Below, piece after piece: positions 53,961 to 63,523 of a DNA stretch of 64,000 bases (position 1 is the stretch's first letter; each line of letters opens with the position of its first letter). The notes beneath the pieces are model-generated. The model was not told where the DNA came from, did not search any database, and saw only the letters and a program-made list of their open reading frames with translations. Origin of the DNA: Actinomycetes bacterium (lineage in GTDB: Bacteria > Actinomycetota > Coriobacteriia > Coriobacteriales > Eggerthellaceae); NCBI GenBank assembly GCA_023394615.1, contig JAEXAI010000009.1, positions 38,830 through 102,829 of the forward strand, in the 5' to 3' direction. The position numbers and the translations under genes are program-made.

Positions 53961-56900
53961 TTAATCCTGCGCGACAGCGCGAATGCAATTCGCCAAGGTA
54001 GTGACCAGTTTGTCCAACTCGACTGGCTTGGAAAGGTGGTCGGTCATGCCAATATCCATGCTGGCTTTCACATCTTCATTGAATGCATTGGCCGTCATAG
54101 CCACAATCGGAACAGTCATCGTATCAGTGCGCTTCATTGCCCTGATGGTGCTGGTAGCTTGATAACCATCCATCACCGGCATGCGCACGTCCATCAGTAT
54201 GATGTCGTAATATCCCAGCTCGGATGACTCGAGCATATCGCACGCATGCTGGCCGTTTTCGGCAGTCTCCACAATCATGTCGAACTTTTGCAATAGTCGC
54301 ATGGAAATCTCACGATTAATCGCGTTGTCTTCTACCAACAACACCCGCTTGCCCTCAAGGACAGCCAGCGCATCTGCACGCTCCGCATCTTTCTCGGACA
54401 CACTTTCCCGCCCGTCCGGACTATCGCTACTACTCGCTTTTTCATCAACGGCTCCCGAATCGGCCTCGGCTCTTTTGGGTGCAGTTTCCGCAATCGCATC
54501 TTGCACGTGATACATGAACGTTACCTCGAAGGACAATGAACTACCTCGCCCCAGCTCGCTTTTTACCCGAAGCGTGCCGCCGGTAGCTTCAATGGTGCGC
54601 TTCACAATATAGAGGCCTAGACCCGTACCCACTACGGCCGAGGTATATTCGTTCGCCTCTTGGGCGAATGGCTCGCCGATGCGTTCTATGAACTCTTCAC
54701 TCATGCCGCAACCGTTATCTTTGACCTCTATCCCCAACGTCACTTCGCCGTTGGCGTATGCGATTGCCCTTTGCGACCATTCGACCTTTCCGCCCTCTTG
54801 CGTGAATTTACATGCGTTGTTCAGCAGATTGATAATCAGCTGCTGGTAGCGCATGCGATCGATATGCAGCTCAACACATCGTCCGCCCGTAATGCCCATC
54901 TCTGAAACTAACCTGTCAGGCCGCGGATATAAAAAGTCGATATTCTTTGCCTGCATGGCGGGAAGCATCATCCCGATAATGCCCCGGTTCACTTCGTCGA
55001 TATCGACCCATTCCTTCTGCAGCACGAACTTCCCGCTTTCGATGCGGCTCACATCCAATATGTCGTTAATCAGACCCAACAGGTATTTGCTGGATGAATC
55101 TATCTGATCCAACTCGTGATTGATCCCCTTCGGATTGCCGACCTCGTCTTTCGCCAACGCCGTCATGCCGATAATCGCATTCATCGGAGTGCGTATCTCG
55201 TGGCTCATGCGCGAAAGAAACTCGCTTTTCGCCCGTGTTGCACGTTCCGCATCGCGCAACGCCACTTCCAACGACGCGTTTGTCTCACGGATTACGCGAT
55301 TCTTGCGCCCGACCAGCGCTAACCATGCCGCTACGAAAATGATTGTGCAGAGCAAAACGACCACAAGGGCAACTACAAATGGGTTGTCGTAGATAAATCC
55401 CACAAACGTCGTGTTGCCCGCCGCCGAAAGATCGGTGTACGCAGCAACATAAGATGTTGTTTGAGCGTCGCTTAAAGATGCAACACTTTTGTTTATGATA
55501 GCCGGCAGCAGATGATTCACGTTCGACTTCAGCGCTATGCAGAATTTCGTCGTCACATTGGGAATGGTGGAAGTCACCAGCTGGTTACGTTCGTCGGAAG
55601 CCACGTACCACTGCGCGGTTCTCGTATACATATAGGCAGCATCGACTTCGCCTGAACGGACGGCGTTTGCGCAGGCATCATAATTGTCGTAGTACTTTAT
55701 AACGACATCGCCATCTAAAAATTCTTTCACGGTCTTTTCCACATTCCCGCTCTTCAAGAGCCCGACGCTTTTCGTAGAGGTGGAATCAGACCGCTGCAAA
55801 ACGGCCAGCGTACTATCGTAATACGGCGTCGTCAGCACAAAGCCTTCCTGTTCGGCAAAAGAGTAGTCTTCCCAAAGATCGCAGACGATATCCGCCTGAC
55901 CAGAGTTCACGATATCCCAATACTCCTCGCGGCTTTCAGGAACGATGAAATTCACCCTCACGCCAGTACGCGACAGAATCTCATTTGCAATGTCATAAAG
56001 GTAGCCGTTGAAGCGCCCGTCTTCAACATAGGTCGCAGGCTGTCGATCAGGGTTCATAACAGCTGTGAATACCGTGCCGTCATCATTGCATTTATCCACG
56101 AAGTCCTGCTCTTCGCGCGACAGGTAGACCTGCCCGCCTTCCTTCGTAGAATAATACTCATTGCGCAGTTCGGTCTGATACTGCGGGTCATCCACTTCGA
56201 GCTGATTAAGGGCGCTGTTCACCTGATTGAGTAGCTGAGTATTACCCTTTTTCACAATAATGTAGAACGGTTGCGAGTCGAATTCATCGAGGACCCATAA
56301 ACCGTCGAGGGAGTACAGGCTCCCCACTGTCATCATATCGACGAGGCCCTGTTTCAGCGCCGCTTCCAAATCGTCGCTCGACTCGTACATCACGGCCGTA
56401 TACGTGAAATTGTGATTCTGGGCGTATTTGTCAAAATTGTAGTTCTTGGTGTTTCCCTGCAGCATCCCCACACGCACGCCAGACCAATTCGAATAGTCAG
56501 ACGTGCTGAATATACTGTTCCCTTCGTTCACGCATATGCGCGTGCCGTTGGTACCGATAGAAATGGTGGAATAGTCGTATTTCTGCAGACGTTCATCGGT
56601 TTTCGTAGCCGAGGTGACCATGTCAATCTCGCCGTTATCCAGCATGGTGAGCATGTCGTTCCATGATTTGTCATAGCCTACATACTCATAGCGCCAATCG
56701 GTGTAGGGAAGCATCTTCTGCAGCAGGTCATAGCCGTATCCGCTTCGATTACCCTCGGCATCCATCATATGGTAGCCGTCGAATTCCATGAATCCCACGC
56801 GTACCGTCTGCAGCTGTGTATAGGCCGCCAAGTCATCGGTTGAATAGGTTGTATCATCTGCGACAGCTTGCGATGCCCAGGAAAAGGAGAGCACGAGCGC

Positions 56901-56987
56901 CAGTACAAGGACGCACAAAAAGCCCATCGCCGTGTGCAGCGGCGATTTTAAGCATGACTCGCCCGCTTTCCCCTTTGAATAAGCCAT
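53961..56987 (-). CDS. BvgS/EvgS-like hybrid histidine kinase with two periplasmic-binding domains
   Basis: A 1008-residue membrane sensor. Order: signal/TM (residues ~17-42), two extracytoplasmic solute-binding domains of the SBP_bac_3 type (RVGFMEFDGYHMMDAEGNRS and later TAVMNPDRQPATYVEDGRFN), a transmembrane helix (FVVALVVVLLCTIIFVAAWL), HisKA with His596 (FLSRMSHEIRTPMNAIIG), the ATPase domain (NNACKFTQEGG, DNGCGMS, GTGLGLYIVK) and a receiver with Asp933 (IILMDVRMPVMDG). No Hpt domain or response regulator is attached, so an unlinked partner is implied. Ligands are likely amino acids or small organics. The ATG at 56987 has GTGAGGA. Confidence 0.93.
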   Translation of the reverse strand: MAYSKGKAGESCLKSPLHTAMGFLCVLVLALVLSFSWASQAVADDTTYSTDDLAAYTQLQTVRVGFMEFDGYHMMDAEGNRSGYGYDLLQKMLPYTDWRYEYVGYDKSWNDMLTMLDNGEIDMVTSATKTDERLQKYDYSTISIGTNGTRICVNEGNSIFSTSDYSNWSGVRVGMLQGNTKNYNFDKYAQNHNFTYTAVMYESSDDLEAALKQGLVDMMTVGSLYSLDGLWVLDEFDSQPFYIIVKKGNTQLLNQVNSALNQLEVDDPQYQTELRNEYYSTKEGGQVYLSREEQDFVDKCNDDGTVFTAVMNPDRQPATYVEDGRFNGYLYDIANEILSRTGVRVNFIVPESREEYWDIVNSGQADIVCDLWEDYSFAEQEGFVLTTPYYDSTLAVLQRSDSTSTKSVGLLKSGNVEKTVKEFLDGDVVIKYYDNYDACANAVRSGEVDAAYMYTRTAQWYVASDERNQLVTSTIPNVTTKFCIALKSNVNHLLPAIINKSVASLSDAQTTSYVAAYTDLSAAGNTTFVGFIYDNPFVVALVVVLLCTIIFVAAWLALVGRKNRVIRETNASLEVALRDAERATRAKSEFLSRMSHEIRTPMNAIIGMTALAKDEVGNPKGINHELDQIDSSSKYLLGLINDILDVSRIESGKFVLQKEWVDIDEVNRGIIGMMLPAMQAKNIDFLYPRPDRLVSEMGITGGRCVELHIDRMRYQQLIINLLNNACKFTQEGGKVEWSQRAIAYANGEVTLGIEVKDNGCGMSEEFIERIGEPFAQEANEYTSAVVGTGLGLYIVKRTIEATGGTLRVKSELGRGSSLSFEVTFMYHVQDAIAETAPKRAEADSGAVDEKASSSDSPDGRESVSEKDAERADALAVLEGKRVLLVEDNAINREISMRLLQKFDMIVETAENGQHACDMLESSELGYYDIILMDVRMPVMDGYQATSTIRAMKRTDTMTVPIVAMTANAFNEDVKASMDIGMTDHLSKPVELDKLVTTLANCIRAVAQD

Positions 56988-57069
56988 AGCATCCTCACTC
57001 GTTTTTTTCAGTATACAGGTTGAAGAATGAAACGATGCAAGAATTCTGCTGACAATACGCAACCTATGT

Positions 57070-57936
57070 TTAGATGGCATGAAGCGCCCAAACACCTTTA
57101 ACGCCGTGCAACACAGCAGAAGACGCCGCCAGCCATGTGGTGCAGCGGTCGAGCACGTGGCTGTCGCTCGAAACCACCAGCTCGCGATTGTAGAGCTGCA
57201 CATCTGCATCGGGGACCATAATCGTTTCCACCTGCACTCCGCCACACCCCTGCACACTGGCAGGCTCTTGTATGCCTGCAGGATCTTGTATGCCTGCGGG
57301 CTCCTGTGTACCAGCAGGCCCCTGTGTACCAGCGGGCCCCTGCGTACCAGCGGGATCTTGTGCATCAGCAGGTCCCTGCATACCAGTGGGATCTTGTGCG
57401 CCGCCGAACTCCCGCGCGCGCTGCTCTATCAGCGCCGCCAAGCGCCCGGAATTCGAAACGGGAGCGTCCATGAAGAACACCGCGCACGTCGCCTTTTCCT
57501 GCTTGAACAGGGACAGCAACATATCAATGGCCTCGACAGTCTTGCCGATAGGATGATACGTTCCCGCAAGCCCTGCCAAATCACGCAACGTGCCGTCTTG
57601 AGCGGCAACCACCAGCGATCCGGAAAGCGCCACTTCCAAAGTGATAATCGTATTGAACGCATCCACGTACACGGTGCGCCCCTGCATAGCTGAACATGGC
57701 AGGCATTTTCCTTGCCGCTTATGCTGTGCCGCTTCTCCGCATACGCCGCGCGCCAAAAACAGGCGTTGGCGCTGCGTGAACTGATAACGGTTGCCCACAA
57801 AAGTAATCGCGCTTTCGCGTGGGTATCCGTGATCGAGCAGATACGATAGCTCTGCGGCAGCCCTGTGCAGGCGCTCCAGGTTTTCACCAGAAAACGCCTG
57901 CACATCACCTGCGTTCCAACCGCGCTTCGCAGCCAT
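57070..57936 (-). CDS. DUF434 family protein with in-frame tandem-repeat insertion
   Basis: A 288-residue cytoplasmic protein. The N-terminal ~55 residues match DUF434 (RAAAELSYLLDHGYPRESA, TFVGNRYQFTQRQRLFLARG). The rest resembles its usual C-terminal domain (VYVDAFNTIITLEVALSG, VFFMDAPVSNSGRLAALIEQ and VMVPDADVQLYNRELVVSSD-like ending). Between these, residues ~182-229 are a collagen-like run of GPAGTQ/DPAGIQ hexapeptides coded by an 18-bp minisatellite. The function is unknown. It follows purL by 12 bp; ATG 57936 is used, but GTG 57945 is possible. No clear ribosome site is present, suggesting coupling to purL. Confidence 0.78.
   Translation of the reverse strand: MAAKRGWNAGDVQAFSGENLERLHRAAAELSYLLDHGYPRESAITFVGNRYQFTQRQRLFLARGVCGEAAQHKRQGKCLPCSAMQGRTVYVDAFNTIITLEVALSGSLVVAAQDGTLRDLAGLAGTYHPIGKTVEAIDMLLSLFKQEKATCAVFFMDAPVSNSGRLAALIEQRAREFGGAQDPTGMQGPADAQDPAGTQGPAGTQGPAGTQEPAGIQDPAGIQEPASVQGCGGVQVETIMVPDADVQLYNRELVVSSDSHVLDRCTTWLAASSAVLHGVKGVWALHAI
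57251..57394 (-). repeat. 18-bp minisatellite, eight units, inside the DUF434 gene
   Basis: Eight contiguous 18-bp units on a strict 18-base register; units such as 57305-57322 and 57323-57340 differ at a single base. Read on the coding strand each gives a six-residue (G/D/E)PAG(T/I)Q-type block. The period keeps the frame for any copy number. Confidence 0.85.
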
Positions 57937-57948
57937 GGACAACACGGC

Positions 57949-60900
57949 CTAATCGGTGAAGTACTTCACACCGCCTCGGAATATCGGCTGATCCGAATTG
58001 CCTGGCACGTTTTTGTAAAGTCCGCTGCCACTGCGCTCAGAATGACCCATCTTGCCAAACACGCGTCCGTCGGGGCTGGTGATGCCCTCTATGGAAAGCA
58101 CGCTGCCGTTGGGATTGCAATCAAGGTTCATGGATGGTTTTCCATCGAGTCCCACGTATTGCGTTGCAATTTGACCATGCTCGCACATGCTCGCAAGCAC
58201 GCTGTCGTTCGCCACGAAGCGGCCTTCACCATGGCTGATGGGCACAGTGTAGACACTGCCCGCAGGACATTCGCTCATCCAAGGCGACAGATTGGAGCAC
58301 ACGCGCGTGCGCACGAGCCTGCTTTGATGTCGGCCAATAGTGTTGAACGTAAGCGTGGGGCACTCAGCGGTCATGGGCACGATATCGCCATAGGGCACCA
58401 GCCCCAACTTCACCAGCGCTTGAAAACCATTGCATATGCCCAACATCAGCCCATCGCGGTTCTGCAAAAGGTCGCGCACCGCCTCGGTGACGGCCGGATT
58501 GCGGAAAAACGCCGTGATGAATTTCGCACTGCCATCAGGCTCATCGCCACCGGAAAAGCCACCGGGAATCATGATAATCTGGCTCTTGCTAATTTGATCG
58601 CACAGGTCATGGATGCTATCGGCCACAGCTTCAGGTGAAAGATTGTTTACCACAAGCACGCTAGGCTCGGCGCCTGCACGCTCGAACGCTGCTGCAGAAT
58701 CGTATTCGCAGTTATTGCCCGGAAACACAGGAATGACCACACGGGGACGAGCCACACGCGCGGCGCCGAGTAGCGTGGGTGCCGCATCACTCGTAATGGT
58801 TTCAACAGCAGCTGAATCGGCAACTGCTGTAGCGCCTTTGTCGTCAACTACAGAACTTTCCGCAGCATTTTCGCATACGCGGTAAGGCATAACCGGTTCC
58901 ATGCGCGCTTCCCACACTTCTTGCAGTTCGTGCAAATCTATCATCTGGTCCGCAATCATCAGCTGGTAGGCTTGCGTTGTCGTACCCAAATCCTCGATCG
59001 CATAAGCCCCGCTCTCGCGCACCACCGCGCTCGCACCCGTAGTCGCCGCATCCGCCACGCCTCCCGCAGCACGCGCTGCTGCAGCATCGGCGACCGCAGC
59101 ATTAGCTTCTGCCGTCATCGCAGCTGCCGCTCCCAAAATCGCGTCGCCTTCGGCGCCGTCGGCCAGTTCCACAACGAAGCTTCCGTAAGCAGGCTCGAAA
59201 AGGTCATGCGCAAACCCGGTGTCAACCTCCAGGCCGATGCCATTGCCGACGCACATCTTGAATAGACATTCCGCCAAGCACCCGTAGCCCGGAGTCGCCA
59301 CACTTGCAGCTGCACCCGACCCGATGAGTTCTTGGACCCGGGCCAGCGCACCCAACAGGCTTTCACGCTGCGGAATCATACCGTCCGCGCCGTAGGTGGG
59401 CCTGATGTATATCACGCGGCTGCCAACATGCTTGAACTCAGGAGACGTCACGCGGCTCACCTGCCCCGTTGCCGTGGCGAAGCTCACCAGCGTAGGCGGT
59501 ACGTCCAGTTTCTCGAAGCTACCCGACATGCTGTCCTTGCCGCCGATAGCACCCACGCCCAAATCAACTTGCGCCGCAAGCGCACCCATCAGCGCAGCAA
59601 ACGGTTTGCCCCAGCGCTTGGGGTCGCTACCCAGCTTCTCGAAGTATTCTTGGAATGTCAGGTACGCATTTTTCATCTCGAAGCCCGCTGCAATCAGGCG
59701 CGAAACGCTTTCCACAACCGCCACATATGCGCCCTCATACTGATTTGCCGACGACAGATACGGGTTGAATCCCCATGCCATACCGCTGCATGTGGTGGTC
59801 TCGCCGAACACAGGCAACTTCGCCGCCATCGCCATGCTAGGCGTAAGCTGGTATTTCCCGCCAAACGGCATGAGCACCGTACCCGCGCCGATAGTGGAAT
59901 CGAATCGCTCAGAGAGCCCTTTGTTGCTGCACACATTCAAATCGCTCACCAGCGATTTGAAACGTTCGGCCAGCGTCGCACCTTCCCATGTGCGGCTGTA
60001 TGCACCTTGGGGCTCCACCTCCACATTCATGTGTTTGGGCGCGCCGTTCGAATCGATGAATTCGCGGCTGATGTCCACAATCGTGTCACCACGCCATGCC
60101 ATCTTCAGTCGAGGCTCGGCGGTGACCTGCGCAATCACCGTCGCTTCTAGGTTCTCTTCCGTTGCGAGCCCGATAAAGGCATCCACATCTTCTGCGGCCA
60201 ATGCCACAGCCATGCGCTCCTGGCTTTCGCTGATGGAAAGTTCGGTGCCATCCAGCCCCTCGTATTTTTTCGGGACCTTGTCCAAGTTGATGGAAAGCCC
60301 GTCAGCCAACTCGCCGCAAGCCACTGACACGCCACCCGCACCGAAGTCATTGCAACGTTTTATCATACGACAGGCATCTTCGCGACGGAAAAGCCGCTGC
60401 AGTTTGCGCTCTACTGGCGCGTTGCCCTTCTGCACTTCCGCGCCGTCAAGCTCAAGACTTTTCACGTTGTGCGATTTGCTGGAGCCCGTGGCCCCGCCAA
60501 TGCCGTCGCGACCCGTGCGGCCGCCCAACAACACGATTGCATCTCCCGGCGCAGGCTCTTCCCTGCGCACGTGATTTGCAGGAGTAGCACCCACCACTGC
60601 ACCGATTTCCATGCGTTTGGCCACGTAGCCCGGATGATAGAGTTCATTCACTTGGCCGGTTGCCAAGCCTATCTGGTTGCCGTAGCTGGAATAACCGTGC
60701 GCCGCATCCACGACCAATTTGCGCTGAGGCAGCTTGCCAGGTAGCGTCTCGCTTACGGGCAGCAGAGGGTCAGCCGCGCCGGTCACGCGCATGGCTTGGT
60801 AGACGTAGCTGCGTCCCGAAAGTGGGTCGCGGATAGCGCCGCCCACGCATGTGGCCGCACCGCCGAACGGTTCGATTTCCGTTGGATGGTTGTGCGTCTC

Positions 60901-61845
60901 GTTCTTGAACAGGTACAACCAGTCTTCTTCATGGCCGTTTACATCGCATTTTATCTTGACTGTGCAAGCGTTTATCTCGTCGCTTTCGTCAAGGTTCTTC
61001 AAAATGCCCTTCGACTTCAGATAGCGCGCACCCATTGTGCCCGCATCCATCAGGCAAATCGGTTTCGTGCGGTTCGTTTCCGCCCGCATAGCCACGTAGC
61101 GCTCAAATGCCTTTTGCACCGCAGCATCATCGATTTTCACGTCGTCGATAATCGTGCCGAACGTGGTGTGACGGCAGTGGTCGCTCCAATAGGTGTCAAG
61201 CACGCGAATCTCGGTGAGCGTGGGGTCGCGCTTCTCGCCAGTAAAATACTGCTGGCAGAAACGAATATCTGCCAAATCCATCGCCAGCCCCAAGTCGGCG
61301 ATCATCTCCTGTAACCCCGCGTCATCCAAACTGCAAAATCCTTGCAGCACGGCTACAGGCTGCGGAGTGGCGTAATCAGTTTTCAGGGTTTGTTTTTCTG
61401 CCAGCGACGCCTCGCGCGCTTCCACGGGGTTGATTACATAATGCTTCACGGCAGCCACGTCATCTGCTGTCAGATCCCCTTCAAGCAGATACATCTTCGC
61501 GCTGCGCACAGCTGGTCTCTCGCCTTGGCTTATCAGCTGGATGCATTCGCTGGCCGAATCGGCGCGCTGGTCAAACTGGCCCGGCAGGTATTCCACGGCG
61601 AACACAGCACCCGCCCCCATCAATGCGGGAGCATCTTGCGCAGCCACATCGGTTTGCGGCTCACTGAACACGGTGGGCACGCACGATTCGAACAACTCGC
61701 GGTCTATGCCTTCCACGTCGTATCTATTGACCAGGCGTAATCCGGTCAACGACGTGATGCCCAAAAGCGTGACCAGCTCATGCTGAAGGCTTTTCGCCTC
61801 TCCGTCGAAACCCGTGCGTTTTTCCACATAGATTCGAAATACCAT
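57949..61845 (-). CDS. purL: Phosphoribosylformylglycinamidine synthase, long (PurL + PurQ) form
   Basis: A 1298-residue purine-synthesis enzyme converting FGAR and glutamine to FGAM. The PurS-like N-terminus (MVFRIYVEKRTGFDGEA), the linker, the ATP-grasp-like core (YWSDHCRHTTFGT, KNETHNHPTEIEPFGGAATC, VLLGGRTGRDGIGGATGSS, GAIGGKDSMSGSFEKL) and a C-terminal glutaminase (PVFPGNNCEYDSAAAFERAG, GFSGGDEPDG, LGICNGFQALVKLG, PISHGEGRF) are all present. Before the glutaminase, residues ~900-1030 include two Ala-rich low-complexity runs, probably surface inserts. The ATG at 61845 is chosen by homology and has only a weak AGAGAG site. DUF434 follows closely. Confidence 0.96.
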   Translation of the reverse strand: MVFRIYVEKRTGFDGEAKSLQHELVTLLGITSLTGLRLVNRYDVEGIDRELFESCVPTVFSEPQTDVAAQDAPALMGAGAVFAVEYLPGQFDQRADSASECIQLISQGERPAVRSAKMYLLEGDLTADDVAAVKHYVINPVEAREASLAEKQTLKTDYATPQPVAVLQGFCSLDDAGLQEMIADLGLAMDLADIRFCQQYFTGEKRDPTLTEIRVLDTYWSDHCRHTTFGTIIDDVKIDDAAVQKAFERYVAMRAETNRTKPICLMDAGTMGARYLKSKGILKNLDESDEINACTVKIKCDVNGHEEDWLYLFKNETHNHPTEIEPFGGAATCVGGAIRDPLSGRSYVYQAMRVTGAADPLLPVSETLPGKLPQRKLVVDAAHGYSSYGNQIGLATGQVNELYHPGYVAKRMEIGAVVGATPANHVRREEPAPGDAIVLLGGRTGRDGIGGATGSSKSHNVKSLELDGAEVQKGNAPVERKLQRLFRREDACRMIKRCNDFGAGGVSVACGELADGLSINLDKVPKKYEGLDGTELSISESQERMAVALAAEDVDAFIGLATEENLEATVIAQVTAEPRLKMAWRGDTIVDISREFIDSNGAPKHMNVEVEPQGAYSRTWEGATLAERFKSLVSDLNVCSNKGLSERFDSTIGAGTVLMPFGGKYQLTPSMAMAAKLPVFGETTTCSGMAWGFNPYLSSANQYEGAYVAVVESVSRLIAAGFEMKNAYLTFQEYFEKLGSDPKRWGKPFAALMGALAAQVDLGVGAIGGKDSMSGSFEKLDVPPTLVSFATATGQVSRVTSPEFKHVGSRVIYIRPTYGADGMIPQRESLLGALARVQELIGSGAAASVATPGYGCLAECLFKMCVGNGIGLEVDTGFAHDLFEPAYGSFVVELADGAEGDAILGAAAAMTAEANAAVADAAAARAAGGVADAATTGASAVVRESGAYAIEDLGTTTQAYQLMIADQMIDLHELQEVWEARMEPVMPYRVCENAAESSVVDDKGATAVADSAAVETITSDAAPTLLGAARVARPRVVIPVFPGNNCEYDSAAAFERAGAEPSVLVVNNLSPEAVADSIHDLCDQISKSQIIMIPGGFSGGDEPDGSAKFITAFFRNPAVTEAVRDLLQNRDGLMLGICNGFQALVKLGLVPYGDIVPMTAECPTLTFNTIGRHQSRLVRTRVCSNLSPWMSECPAGSVYTVPISHGEGRFVANDSVLASMCEHGQIATQYVGLDGKPSMNLDCNPNGSVLSIEGITSPDGRVFGKMGHSERSGSGLYKNVPGNSDQPIFRGGVKYFTD

Positions 61846-62227
61846 GTCGTCTCTCTTATCTCGTTGTGACCGTTTAACACCGACGATACGCAGCGCCCGC
61901 GCGCCTTCGCGTCGCATCGGCTACCGCAGTCGCACGCCTCTAGCCGCTCGAACAGCATGGCCGCCCGCGCGCCTAACTCTTTCCGATGTGTGTATATTAC
62001 AACGAAATACGTCCCCGCCTGCCATTTACTTCAGACGTGCGCAACATCGCCAGCCGCCGAGCAGCCGACTGCGCGTGGGAATCACTCTTGTGTGCGGGGC
62101 CTGCCCCTGCGTGCGGGGCTCGCCCTTGCATGCGGTGCCTGCCCCTGCGTGCGGGACCTGCCCCTGCGTGCGAGGCTCCCCCTTGCGTGCGGGGCTCACT
62201 CTTGCGTGCGGGACTCACTCGCCATAC
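61846..62227. other. Intergenic region containing a 19-bp minisatellite
   Basis: 382 bp between the purL start and the end of the nuclease-like gene. The purL leader (to about 62000) has no clear promoter. The part at 62088-62220 is a tandem repeat. Frames crossing the repeat are periodic artefacts. Confidence 0.5.
62088..62220. repeat. 19-bp minisatellite, about seven units
   Basis: Imperfect units such as GCGTGCGGGGCTCGCCCTT and GCATGCGGTGCCTGCCCCT, contiguous and GC-rich. It ends 7 bp before the stop codon of the leftward gene at 62228. Confidence 0.8.
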
Positions 62228-63184
62228 TCAGCGCATCTGCTCGTGGCCAAATAGTTGCGCGCGCAGTCTCATATGCCGCTCGAGGAATGCCGGATCATCG
62301 ATTCTCAGCCGATGCTTCAGGTGACCCGCTATTACTTTTGCGATTTTCTGGAACTTCAATACATCGTAGAGCTGCTCTTTCGTTATCGAAATATACGTCG
62401 GCAACATCGTCGTCAGCACGTCGCGCCTTTGTGAATCTAGCGCGATGCGATGCGAAGCCGTATGGTGTAAGTCGCTTTCGTATTCCACGGCCAATCCAGC
62501 TTGCGGCCAGTATAAATCGAGTGAATAGTGGCTCTTTCCCGACAGCCGCTTTGCCCGCTCGCCAAATTCCACCTTTGCGTTCATCTGGGGAAATGGCAAC
62601 CCAAAAACCCCATACATCTTCGGCAGACACAACAGGATTATCACTTGAGTCTCTTTCGGCGATGCTGAACCCTCCACAACATAGCGCACGGCACGGCGCG
62701 CATTGCGCACTCCATACAAACCTGAGGCGCTTTCAAGATACGATTGCAGCATTTCCAAAGGAATCAACGGTTGTTTGCGTGGAGCCCTTTCCTCATCAGA
62801 GAGAATATAGATTCCGCAAATCTCGTACCCCAGCATAACGGCCTGCTCGAGGGAAATATGGCGGGCCATCTCCACAAAGCACAGTTCTGGCGATACCACA
62901 TAAGTATCAGCAGAAACACGAACCAACGAACGCGGTGGCAACTGCGAGCAGCACGTATAATCAAAATATTCAGAGTGGCGCGACTCGCTCGCATCGGCAA
63001 TCTGCAGGTGAATTGGCAACGTTATGCCATATTCATTGCAGGCGCGAACAAACCCCTCATTGGATAACGATGCCCCCGCATCTCCTCTGGCGCTGCTTAA
63101 GCGCGCACGAGACCCGACCGATGCAATCCGATGGTTCGAACCCCAGAATTGGTACGCCGATATGTCACAGATTATTCTTGTCAT
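62228..63184 (-). CDS. Putative PD-(D/E)xK nuclease-like protein of a coriobacterial family
   Basis: A 318-residue soluble protein. The C-terminal third has SLDLYWPQAGLAVEYESDLH, an Asp then Glu-x-Glu spacing on two strands as in DUF559/Vsr-type endonucleases, followed by SQRRDVLTTMLPTYISITK. The middle (RNARRAVRYVVEGSASPKET, IILLCLPKMYGVFGLPFPQM) looks like the helical segment preceding it. The N-terminal half (VVSPELCFVEMARHISLEQA, ILGYEICG-like) recalls AbiEi-type transcriptional or abortive-infection antitoxins. Activity is unproven. It has no clear ribosome site and is flanked by minisatellites on both sides, suggesting a variable locus. Confidence 0.7.
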   Translation of the reverse strand: MTRIICDISAYQFWGSNHRIASVGSRARLSSARGDAGASLSNEGFVRACNEYGITLPIHLQIADASESRHSEYFDYTCCSQLPPRSLVRVSADTYVVSPELCFVEMARHISLEQAVMLGYEICGIYILSDEERAPRKQPLIPLEMLQSYLESASGLYGVRNARRAVRYVVEGSASPKETQVIILLCLPKMYGVFGLPFPQMNAKVEFGERAKRLSGKSHYSLDLYWPQAGLAVEYESDLHHTASHRIALDSQRRDVLTTMLPTYISITKEQLYDVLKFQKIAKVIAGHLKHRLRIDDPAFLERHMRLRAQLFGHEQMR

Positions 63185-63290
63185 GGCAGCATTGTGGCAT
63201 GCCGACCTATCGAAAACCTTTCAGAAACCTTTTGCAAACCTTGCAGGAGCGCAGCATATGAACCCAGCCCTCCCAAATGCACGCCAACCT

Positions 63291-63477
63291 CGCACTGGCA
63301 CGGGCACTGGCACTGGCACGGGCTCGTTGTTGCGCGCGCCGACACTGGTGCTGGCACTGGCACGTTGTTGTACGCGGTCCATGCCTAGGGATATGGAAAG
63401 CTCGTTGTTCTGCGCGCCGACACTGGTGCCGTCACGGGCTCGTTGTTGTACACCCTCTGCAATCATGGTCGAGATTC
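63291..63477. repeat. GGCACT/GGCACG hexamer array and a ~78-bp direct repeat
   Basis: 63294-63321 is built of GGCACT and GGCACG hexamers. From 63322 a ~78-bp unit begins that recurs at 63400; the first 30 bases of each copy differ at two positions and the matches at GTTGTTGTAC are again 78 bp apart. Confidence 0.75.
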
Positions 63478-63523
63478 GGCCCCTTCGAATGCGCGTTCGC
63501 ATAGAATGGGTCGCCATCCTGTA

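Noticed and set aside
62088..62220. Possible CRISPR array
   Set aside because: Units are 19 bp and contiguous with no spacers, and no cas gene is present; it is a minisatellite.
61957..62838. Rightward frame crossing the 19-bp repeat and the nuclease-like gene
   Set aside because: It encodes a periodic Cys/Pro/Arg-rich peptide and then the antisense of a better-supported gene.
63120..63155. GGTTCGAACC motif resembling a tRNA end
   Set aside because: It lies inside the coding sequence at 62228-63184 and no cloverleaf can be drawn.
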